From Jiulongibacter sediminis (GTDB lineage Bacteria > Bacteroidota > Bacteroidia > Cytophagales > Spirosomataceae): a DNA stretch of 64,000 nucleotides. The notes under the pieces were generated by a model. It saw nothing but the letters and a program-made list of their open reading frames with translations. It had not been told where the DNA came from and did no database searches. Positions 44,097 through 51,682 of the stretch are shown here, in pieces; the first letter of the stretch is position 1, and each line of letters opens with the position of its first letter. The translations under genes and the position numbers were made by a program. Location: assembly GCF_001306455.1 (NCBI RefSeq), contig NZ_LGTQ01000009.1, positions 62,001-126,000 of the forward strand. Reading direction: 5' to 3'.

Positions 44097-44846
44097 TTAT
44101 TCTTTCTTTTTTAGGTAGGCTTCTCTATAATCTGACCAGATTTCATAAATAGGAGCTCCGCGAGAGCTAAGTCCGCTGTGATGCCATTCGTCATCAATCA
44201 CTTCAAAATCGAAAGACAATTCGGCTCCAACCCGGCCATCATCTCTGCTAAAGAAGTCAATAGTTTCAATGTATTTGCCATCTTTGGCAGTGTACGTACC
44301 GCCGCCGGTTCCACTTAACTCTTTGGTCTCGCTATTAAAAGCAATCCACTGAAAACGGCCACCACCCAATATTTTGACCGTTCTTCGGGCTCCCGGGGTC
44401 ATCTGACTTAAGTTGCCATCTCTTTTTCTGCCTGTGATCACCCAAGTACCATTAAGGTCATTTTCTTCGTCGCTTATTCTTTGCCAGGTTTCTTTTCTCA
44501 AACCATCTGGAGTGGAGTAAGAAAAGGTAAGTTCATTGTTATTTTTGAAATCGATGTCACATTTAACGGTTGTCCCTACTTTCTCGCTGTTGTAAGTATT
44601 GAAGTCAAAGGTCTCTTCATAAACTCCGTTGTCCATTGTGTAAATACCCCCTCCCGTTCCCAGAAAGTGGTTTGAGCCGGTATCCTTACTGGCAAAAACA
44701 AAATAGCCTTCCTGATAAATCATCACGGTTTCTTCATTGTTTTGGGCTTGACCATTGATCTCAGTAACTCTCCATGAGCCGTCGAGAGATTGAGCATTGC
44801 TGAAAAATGAAATAAGTACGAGTGAAAGACTGGCGAGAAGTTTCAT
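44097..44846 (-). CDS. Secreted protein with duplicated lipocalin-like domain
   Basis: A 249-residue exported protein from ATG 44846 (MKLLASLSLVLISFFSNAQ), signal peptide to about residue 19; a frame to 44924 would overlap the kinase gene upstream. Two tandem domains of about 110 residues each: LDGSWRVTEINGQ...LGTGGGIYTMDNGVYEETFDFNTY and LNGTWVITGRKRDGN...LSGTGGGTYTAKDGKYIETIDFFSR. Both carry the same GTGGGxYT / Y(E)ETxDF core, so this is an internal duplication of a beta-barrel-like unit. Ligand and role unknown. Confidence 0.65.
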   Translation of the reverse strand: MKLLASLSLVLISFFSNAQSLDGSWRVTEINGQAQNNEETVMIYQEGYFVFASKDTGSNHFLGTGGGIYTMDNGVYEETFDFNTYNSEKVGTTVKCDIDFKNNNELTFSYSTPDGLRKETWQRISDEENDLNGTWVITGRKRDGNLSQMTPGARRTVKILGGGRFQWIAFNSETKELSGTGGGTYTAKDGKYIETIDFFSRDDGRVGAELSFDFEVIDDEWHHSGLSSRGAPIYEIWSDYREAYLKKKE

Positions 44847-44895
44847 ATCAATAAGGTTTGCGATATTAAATTTAGTAAAACTACCGGATACCAAA

Positions 44896-45960
44896 TCAGT
44901 CTTTCTTTTGTAGAATTTCCTCAAAAAAGTTTCTGGAATATCCTTCCTGATAATTCTGAAGTAAAATCATCTGATTTTTGGCCCTGTCATAATTATGCTG
45001 TTCATATTTAACAGGGTAGTAAATATCGCCATTGAGATAGTCGGATAAAAAACGCAGACCCTGCATATATATCATAAATTCTCCGGCGTAAGAGAGATAG
45101 TATCTTTCATCGGTGGTAAGTACATTCTCCATTTCACTCAAATACCCTTGTAATAGAGCCTCCAAAAAGGGTGTTCGTATTTTGACCTCATTCCAGCGAG
45201 TACTGTCCTCATTTTCGGCAGAAGTGTAGGTTCTGATCATGTCGCCTAAATCAGAAATGAAATAACCGGGCATCAGGGTGTCTAAATCACAAACAGCCAG
45301 AGCTTTATGGGTTTTGTTGTCAAAGAGAACATTATTGATCTTGGTATCATGATGTTGAATCCGCGGGGGTAAGAGATTGTCAGAGTTGATTTTATCAAAA
45401 ACATCTACCAGTGTTTTCTGGTCCTTGTAAAATTCAACCAGTTCTTCGGCCTTTTTCAGTCTTTGAGAAGAAGTATTTACTATAGCCTGCTCAAATTGAA
45501 AATACCGAAAATGCAGGTTATGAAAATCAGGTATAGTTTCTTGGAATCCATCCATCGGTATCCCGTGAAGTAGGCGGCTGAGTTTTCCAAAAGCTTTCGC
45601 TGCCTCAAAAGCCTGTTGAGGACTCTCAAGCACATCCGGGCTATAAGAATTTTCAATGAAACGACTAAGTCGCCAGTGCTCTCCATTTTCTATTAACAAA
45701 GGCTCCCCACTTCGAGTAAGTTCAGCCCCGGGAAAGCGGTAATCCGGGTCTTTTTTTGACAGAAAATCAGAGGCTAACTCAATGTTTTTTGAAATAACTT
45801 CAGGAAGCCCGAAAATGCTGGTATTCAGTTTTTGAAGAATATAAGAAGGCTTATTTCTTATTTTGACCAGAAATGTTTGATGAATATGGCCTGATCCAAA
45901 GCGTTTTAGCTCAATTTCTTCGGAAACATCAATCCAGTTGTCAAGAATTCCAGCCTTCAT
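44896..45960 (-). CDS. NahK-like aminoglycoside-phosphotransferase-fold sugar kinase
   Basis: A 354-residue kinase of the APH/choline-kinase fold. FGSGHIHQTFLVKIRNKPSYILQKLNTSIFG (residues 18-48) and the catalytic stretch IQHHDTKINNVLFD plus AVCDLDTLMPGYFISDLGDMIR follow the pattern of bifidobacterial N-acetylhexosamine 1-kinase (NahK), including the HxDxxxxN loop and the DLDTxMPG motif. It would phosphorylate an N-acetylhexosamine or related sugar. Upstream of the duplicated-domain protein (50-base gap), and probably co-transcribed with it. The exact sugar is inferred from family resemblance. Confidence 0.8.
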   Translation of the reverse strand: MKAGILDNWIDVSEEIELKRFGSGHIHQTFLVKIRNKPSYILQKLNTSIFGLPEVISKNIELASDFLSKKDPDYRFPGAELTRSGEPLLIENGEHWRLSRFIENSYSPDVLESPQQAFEAAKAFGKLSRLLHGIPMDGFQETIPDFHNLHFRYFQFEQAIVNTSSQRLKKAEELVEFYKDQKTLVDVFDKINSDNLLPPRIQHHDTKINNVLFDNKTHKALAVCDLDTLMPGYFISDLGDMIRTYTSAENEDSTRWNEVKIRTPFLEALLQGYLSEMENVLTTDERYYLSYAGEFMIYMQGLRFLSDYLNGDIYYPVKYEQHNYDRAKNQMILLQNYQEGYSRNFFEEILQKKD

Positions 45961-46112
45961 TTTATAGGGTTATTAGAAGAAAAAATTGTACTCAGGTAAT
46001 TGGAAGATCAAATATTTTTCGTAATATAAGACTGATATGTGTTGAAAAGAAACGCCTCCGCATGGCTCCGGCACTTTATTTCAAACTTTTCACCATAAAT
46101 AACATTTCAATT

Positions 46113-46652
46113 ATGAGAACACATATCAAACATCTGACTTATTTAGCCGGCAGCCTATTCTTGTGCCTTTCCTGTGGCACACCCTTCAATGAAGAAGATG
46201 AAACCACCGCCATTATGGATGTAATTGAAGGAGAGACCGAATGTTTTTTCCTGCGGGATTACGATTGCTGGGCCGATAAATTTACGCATACCGAGTACTC
46301 ATATCAGGCCTGGAGTAATGCTGATGGTACTTTTGATGCCTCGGTGGGTTGGGAAAACATTGAGAAGAATCTGGGTAAGTATATCAAAGAAAATCCCTCT
46401 GAACCTGAGGAGGCCGGCTCTAGTCACCCGGTAGTTCTGCGTAAAAACCTCAGGGTGAAATTCTATGGAAAAGAAGCCGCCCACCTTACCTGGGATCAGT
46501 ATAACAGCGACCGCAATCAGGAGTATTTTCTTCACTCCAAAGAGGTACGACTGATGGAAAAGGTGGACGGCCAATGGAAAATTGTCAATGTCTCAGCCTT
46601 TTGGAATTATGCTGACCGTATTCCGATTGCCGAGATGACTGCAAATTCTTAA
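46113..46652 (+). CDS. SnoaL/NTF2-like lipoprotein
   Basis: A 179-residue lipoprotein from ATG 46113 (MRTHIKHLTYLAGSLFLCLSC), lipobox Cys at about residue 21; the longer frame from 45873 would run through the kinase's promoter region. The mature part has an NTF2-fold pattern: helix EEDETTAIMDVIEGETECFFLRDYDCWADKFTHT at the start and GQWKIVNVSAFWNY at the end. Its stop codon overlaps the fucosidase stop (TTAA). Function unknown. Confidence 0.65.
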   Translation: MRTHIKHLTYLAGSLFLCLSCGTPFNEEDETTAIMDVIEGETECFFLRDYDCWADKFTHTEYSYQAWSNADGTFDASVGWENIEKNLGKYIKENPSEPEEAGSSHPVVLRKNLRVKFYGKEAAHLTWDQYNSDRNQEYFLHSKEVRLMEKVDGQWKIVNVSAFWNYADRIPIAEMTANS

Positions 46653-48076
46653 AATAAACCTATCTCGCTGAGTACTATTGGTGCGTCGGCAATTAGGCTT
46701 ATTCGTACATTTTTGGTGCTGACAGTTTCATTAATCGACATGATTCTGTTGGCACCAATGCTTTTTACTTCATTTATTACGGACCATTCACCGTTTATCA
46801 GAGCTTCAACTTTGCAGTTTGTTATTCGCTGGCCTAAAGGGATATACTCCCTCAGCTGAACATATTTTATGTTCTTCTCTTCATTGAGCTCAATATCAAT
46901 TACAGCTTCGTTTTCACCGGGAGTCCAGTACGTGGTTTTATCATTGTCTGTTAAAAGAGAGCCAGCATTTTCATTCCCGATTTGAGCGTCGTCGGCCAGA
47001 TTATCAGCAAAAGTTTCTTTCACCATTTCTCCAAATTTCTTCAGGATAGCTACATCGTTTTCATGTAGTTTACCTTCCGTAGTGGGAGCCAGGCCGAGGT
47101 CAAGGCCAGCACCTCTACCTACACTTTTGAGATAAAGTTCAAAAACATCTTCTGCTGATTTTTCTTTGCCATCTTCTTCAGGGTGATAAAACCAACCTGG
47201 TCTAAGTGGTACATCGCATTCAGCCGGCATCCAGTATTTACCTCCACGTGTTCCGGTGCTACTAACCATCGTGTTTACATTGCCCGGTACAGGTTTATCG
47301 CCCGTATTTGGCTCCGGGGTAAAGGTAGCCCAGTGGGTTTCTGCCGCATAGCCGTGCTCGCCACCAACCCAGCGAACATCTAAACCGATATCTGAGAAAA
47401 TATTGGCTCCGGGCTGCAATTCTCGGGTAATATTGTTCCAGGTTTCGTCCCAGTGATAATAGGTGGTGTTGTCAATTTTACGCATTTCGTTTGCTCCTCC
47501 ATAGTAACCATCCCCGCCATTTGCTCCATCGTGCCAGCTAATGAAGAGGTCGCCGTAATTGGTGTAAAGTTCCCGAAGTTGCTCCCGGTAAATCTCCAGA
47601 TACTTGTCAGTACCATAATACTCACTGTTACGGTCCCATGGGCTGCAATAAACGCCAAATTGTAAACCAGCTTTCCGGCAGGCCTGCTCCATTTCTTTCA
47701 CTAAATCACCGTTTCCATCTCGCCAGGGGCTTTTTGTGATATTGTATTCAGTGGTTTTGGTAGGCCAAAGGCAAAAGCCATCATGATGTTTGGCCACCAG
47801 AATCAGGGCCTTCAGCCCTCCTGCTTTGGCAGCTTCCACGATCTGATCCGCATCAAAGTCTGTTGGATTAAAGATGGAGGGGTCAGCATCACCAAAGCCC
47901 CACTCTTTATTCTCAAAAGTTGTTGGGGTAAAGTGAATGAGTCCGTAAATCTCGATATCGTGCCAGTTGAGCTGGCGTTCAGAAGGTACCGCCCCGTAAG
48001 GCTCCAGTTCTGCCTGTTTGTTTTCAGAGGTGCAGGAAAAGGCAAAAAATAGAAAAAGAAAATAGAGTTTGTTCAT
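46649..48076 (-). CDS. GH29 alpha-L-fucosidase lipoprotein
   Basis: Exo-alpha-L-fucosidase releasing fucose from glycans, 475 residues from ATG 48076 (MNKLYFLFLFFAFSC, lipobox Cys15). A longer frame to 48133 would overlap the cytochrome gene. TIM-barrel motifs are clear: GLIHFTPTTFENKEWGFG, LILVAKHHDGFCLWPTKTTEYNITKSPWRDGNGD, and LFISWHDGANGG with the likely catalytic Asp. A C-terminal discoidin-like beta-sandwich follows (about residues 370-475). Last gene of a tight four-gene minus-strand operon. Confidence 0.92.
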   Translation of the reverse strand: MNKLYFLFLFFAFSCTSENKQAELEPYGAVPSERQLNWHDIEIYGLIHFTPTTFENKEWGFGDADPSIFNPTDFDADQIVEAAKAGGLKALILVAKHHDGFCLWPTKTTEYNITKSPWRDGNGDLVKEMEQACRKAGLQFGVYCSPWDRNSEYYGTDKYLEIYREQLRELYTNYGDLFISWHDGANGGDGYYGGANEMRKIDNTTYYHWDETWNNITRELQPGANIFSDIGLDVRWVGGEHGYAAETHWATFTPEPNTGDKPVPGNVNTMVSSTGTRGGKYWMPAECDVPLRPGWFYHPEEDGKEKSAEDVFELYLKSVGRGAGLDLGLAPTTEGKLHENDVAILKKFGEMVKETFADNLADDAQIGNENAGSLLTDNDKTTYWTPGENEAVIDIELNEEKNIKYVQLREYIPLGQRITNCKVEALINGEWSVINEVKSIGANRIMSINETVSTKNVRISLIADAPIVLSEIGLF

Positions 48077-48077
48077 G

Positions 48078-50204
48078 TTACCAAAGATAGATTTCATCAA
48101 TGAAGACCCAGCCTTTCTGGCCACTGCCAGCATGCCATGAGGGCAGTTTGGCTATAGGGCGGGCAATTAGTTTTATATATTTATTTTTTTCGGTCAATTC
48201 GAAACTAAGGCCATCAACACGTTTTTGTACATAGCCTTTGAGTTGATCCGGGCTCTTTTTACCCAATAATTTCATCGAATTGGGACTTGGACCAGCCCAA
48301 AGTTCAACAGAGACGGGAGGCATAATATAACTACCGGCATCGACAAGAAAAGAAACCGTAAGTCCATTAGGCTCTTTTTGCGATTCTATAAGTATTTCAG
48401 CGTGGGTATCCTTGTAACCTAACCAGCTGCGGTCTTTGAAATTGTCAATATCACCTGCGGCAAGGTCAATCACTGTCTTAGCTCCGTTTCCCGGGTATTG
48501 GGCATTTTTTTTTGTGATTAAAACGGCCGTATCTGCCTTTATTTCGGAGAAAAAGAAAGGAAAGGAAACGGTTTCACTGGCAAGCCAGCCTTCTTTTACA
48601 GCCTTGGCTTTAATTGCTCCGAATCCTTTGAAGGTTAAAGGACTTTGGTAAACGTCACCCTTTAGGGTGTCGGGTTCGTTCAGGTCTGTTGTGTATACAA
48701 TTTTCACTCCTGGGAGGGTGTGTTTTAGTTCTATTTTTTCGCCTCTTTTCAGCACCCTGTTTTTATTTACCACAGTAGGCGGATTCAACTTTATTTTCTC
48801 TTCAGGGTCGGGTTGATAGCCTTCAATTAATTTCAAGCCAGCCAGTTCAGATTGCCATTTTTGAGTATCTACTCCGGTATCCCAGAGGTATACTTCTTTT
48901 AATTGAGTTAGCTTTTTGATTTGTTCCAGAGCAATAGGTTCCAAATCGCAACCGGAAAGGCTAAGTTTTTCAAGTTTTGTTAAATCTATCAGGTGACTTA
49001 AACCTGCTCCCTTTATTTCAGTTTGATTGAGGTAAAGTTCTTCAAGATTTTCAAAAGAACTCAAAAGCTGCAAATCTTCATCCTTCACCGGCATCTTATT
49101 GAGTTTTAGGCTGACTAGCTGCGGTGCAACTTTCTCTAAGTTTTGAAGGCTTTTTCGGTCAAATCTTTGACTAACAAAAAAGGAGGCCTCCAAAGCAGGT
49201 GAGTTTAAAGAAAGCGGTTCTAATTTACAAAATGGAGTATTTAATTCCTCGATAAGGTCGGTAGAAGCAGCTTCAAAAGCATATTTTTTTTCATCGGTAT
49301 TTTGATACAAGCCAGTGATCATCTGTCGTAAAGTATCATTTTCAGGTAGCCCTGCCGTACTTATTTCCAGGTTAGCTCCGCTATGAATCCACTGCGTTAT
49401 CAGGGCAATTTCCTGAGTAGTTAACTGAGGTTTGCCTTTGGGTGGCATATGTTCTTTCTCTTCCAGAGGTAGATTTATCCTTTCAGTCAAATGACTGTTC
49501 AAAGCATCTCCTGCTAACCAAAGAGGACCGTTTTTTCCTCCTTTTAAAAGCTGATCAATACTGGCCATATTTAGCTGGCCTTTCATTTTCTGATCATTAT
49601 GGCAGGAAATGCATTTCTTTTCCAAAATTGGAAAGATGGCTTGAGTATAAACCGGCTGCTCCGGATCAAAAGGCTTGGTTTCTTTTGAACTCCATGCTTC
49701 CAAAAGGTAGTTTTCGCCATGGGTAATCTCTGCTCCCAGGTGGCCGGCAATAATCAATATCAGAGCCGTAAAGCTCAATCCCAATTGATAAAGCCTGTGA
49801 GAAAAACTGGAGTAGAAGAAATACAAAATCACAGCTGATAAAGCAAAAATTGCCCCTGTCCACTTATGCCAATTGAGAGTGTCAGGTTCGTAACCGGATT
49901 CATTGCTCAGAAGTATGCCAAAAAGTGCTGTAAAAACGGCTAGAAGAGCATTGAGAAGACTCAAGAATCCAAAACTCTTTTGAAAAGTATCCTCAGGAAA
50001 CTCCTTTTTAAAAACAAGGAGTAAAAGAAGAACCAGGAAAAAACCAATGGGCAAATGAAGCAAAAGAGGATGCATTCTGCCAAGGGGCTTGAGGAGGTCT
50101 GGCACTACAATAGAATCAGAAAAAATAAGAAATATGACCAGCAGGCCCAATGTGCCCAAAAGTAGGTACTCAAAAATACTTTGCCATTTTTTCATGGAAT
50201 TCAA
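48078..50204 (-). CDS. Membrane-anchored cytochrome c with LRR and chitobiase-like domains
   Basis: A 708-residue fusion. N-terminal DUF2231-like membrane part with about six hydrophobic segments (residues 10-160); a planctomycete-type cytochrome c (PSCyt1) with heme motif CISCH near residue 198; leucine-rich repeats (LVSLKLNKMPVKDEDLQLLSSFENLEELYLNQTEIKG onwards, residues about 375-465); a C-terminal chitobiase/beta-hexosaminidase-type domain (residues about 490-560) and a final discoidin-like beta-sandwich. Probably shuttles electrons or binds glycan at the periplasmic face of the inner membrane. One base separates its stop from the fucosidase start. Confidence 0.82.
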   Translation of the reverse strand: MNSMKKWQSIFEYLLLGTLGLLVIFLIFSDSIVVPDLLKPLGRMHPLLLHLPIGFFLVLLLLLVFKKEFPEDTFQKSFGFLSLLNALLAVFTALFGILLSNESGYEPDTLNWHKWTGAIFALSAVILYFFYSSFSHRLYQLGLSFTALILIIAGHLGAEITHGENYLLEAWSSKETKPFDPEQPVYTQAIFPILEKKCISCHNDQKMKGQLNMASIDQLLKGGKNGPLWLAGDALNSHLTERINLPLEEKEHMPPKGKPQLTTQEIALITQWIHSGANLEISTAGLPENDTLRQMITGLYQNTDEKKYAFEAASTDLIEELNTPFCKLEPLSLNSPALEASFFVSQRFDRKSLQNLEKVAPQLVSLKLNKMPVKDEDLQLLSSFENLEELYLNQTEIKGAGLSHLIDLTKLEKLSLSGCDLEPIALEQIKKLTQLKEVYLWDTGVDTQKWQSELAGLKLIEGYQPDPEEKIKLNPPTVVNKNRVLKRGEKIELKHTLPGVKIVYTTDLNEPDTLKGDVYQSPLTFKGFGAIKAKAVKEGWLASETVSFPFFFSEIKADTAVLITKKNAQYPGNGAKTVIDLAAGDIDNFKDRSWLGYKDTHAEILIESQKEPNGLTVSFLVDAGSYIMPPVSVELWAGPSPNSMKLLGKKSPDQLKGYVQKRVDGLSFELTEKNKYIKLIARPIAKLPSWHAGSGQKGWVFIDEIYLW

Positions 50205-50225
50205 AATCGCTTGAACGTAGGTGAT

Positions 50226-51680
50226 TTAGGCCATTATACCAGGGATAACCTTCCCGGCTACATCGGTGAGTCGGTATCTTCGGCCTAAATGTTTATAGGT
50301 TAGTTTTTCATGATCAAGCCCCATCAGGTGGAGAATGCTGGCATGGAAATCATTGACATGCACGGGATCCCGGGTAATATTATAGCCAAACTCATCGGTC
50401 TCACCGTAGACGATTCCGGGCTTTACCCCTCCGCCTGCCATCCAGATACTGTATGCTCTTGGGTGGTGATCTCTACCGTAATTATCGGCTGTTAAATTTC
50501 CCTGACAATAATTAGTGCGTCCAAACTCGCCTCCCCAGATGACCAATGTCTCATCCAATAATCCTCGCTGTTTAAGGTCCGTTATCAAGGCGGCAGATGC
50601 CCGATCAGTTTCTTCAGCCTGCAGCGGCATTTGGCCCGGAAGATTATCATGCTGATCCCATCCTTGATGATAAAGCTGTACGAACCGAACTCCTGATTCA
50701 GAAAGCTTTCTGGCCAGAAGTACATTGGCTGCGTAGCTACCTGGTACAAGACATTCAGGGCCATACATTTTAATGATTGAATCCGGTTCTTTGGAAAGGT
50801 CAGTAAGTTCAGGAACGGCCGTTTGCATTCGGTACGCCATTTCATACTGTTGAATTTTAGCCAGAACCTCAGGGTCCTGATTACCATCGAATCCGAGCTG
50901 GTTCAGCTCAGCCATTTTATCCAGCATTCGTCGGCGTTCTGTTCTTTCAAGTGCGTCAGGGTCATTGAGATATAAAATTGGATCTTCCCCACTACTAAAG
51001 GTTACACCCTGATGCGTTGAGTCCAGAAATCCATTGGTCCATAATTTTGAGTAAACACCCTGACCGTTTCCTCGTCCCCGCGAGAGCAAAACACAAAAGG
51101 CAGGCAGATTTTCATTTTCACTTCCCAGACCATAACTTAACCAGGCACCCATGCTGGGGCGATTTCCTACTTGAGCTCCGGTTTGCATAAAGGTAAGAGC
51201 GGGGTCATGATTGATGGCCTCGGTGTGCATTGATTTAATGATACAGAGGTCGTCCACAATTTTCGCGGTATGTGGGAAAAGCTCACTCACCCAGGTACCG
51301 TTACTGCCGTATTGTTTGAAATCAAACGCAGATCCTACCAGCGGGAAGCGATCCTGTCCGCTGGTCATGCCTGTTAAACGCTGCCCTTGACGGATAGACT
51401 CCGGCAGATCTTTGCCATGCATTTTACTCAAAAGCGGCTTGTAATCAAAAGACTCCAATTGACTGGGAGCCCCGTTTTGAAAAAGGTAAATGATTCGTTT
51501 AGCTTTCGGAGCAAAATGAGTGATTCTTGTGGGCAAGGCTTCTGAGTTGTCAGCCTGGCCTTTGAAAAGATCAGGTATCAGCAATGACCCCAAAGCTGCT
51601 CCGCCAAGACCGACAGCCGTTTTTGCCAAAAAATGCCGGCGGTTTATATTAAAACGATGTTCTAAATATTCCTTACTCAT
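50226..51680 (-). CDS. DUF1501 (sulfatase-superfamily) protein, Tat-exported
   Basis: A 484-residue DUF1501 protein, related to the alkaline phosphatase/sulfatase superfamily. The N-terminus shows a twin-arginine signal: INRRHFLAKTAVGLGGAALGSLL (Arg14-Arg15), so it is folded with a cofactor before export. AKRIIYLFQNGAPSQLESFDYKP and VIWGGEFGRTNYCQG are hallmark segments. Members are always found beside DUF1549/DUF1553 cytochrome proteins; the function of the pair is not established. Two bases after the PSD1 gene. Confidence 0.88.
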   Translation of the reverse strand: MSKEYLEHRFNINRRHFLAKTAVGLGGAALGSLLIPDLFKGQADNSEALPTRITHFAPKAKRIIYLFQNGAPSQLESFDYKPLLSKMHGKDLPESIRQGQRLTGMTSGQDRFPLVGSAFDFKQYGSNGTWVSELFPHTAKIVDDLCIIKSMHTEAINHDPALTFMQTGAQVGNRPSMGAWLSYGLGSENENLPAFCVLLSRGRGNGQGVYSKLWTNGFLDSTHQGVTFSSGEDPILYLNDPDALERTERRRMLDKMAELNQLGFDGNQDPEVLAKIQQYEMAYRMQTAVPELTDLSKEPDSIIKMYGPECLVPGSYAANVLLARKLSESGVRFVQLYHQGWDQHDNLPGQMPLQAEETDRASAALITDLKQRGLLDETLVIWGGEFGRTNYCQGNLTADNYGRDHHPRAYSIWMAGGGVKPGIVYGETDEFGYNITRDPVHVNDFHASILHLMGLDHEKLTYKHLGRRYRLTDVAGKVIPGIMA

Positions 51681-51682
51681 GA

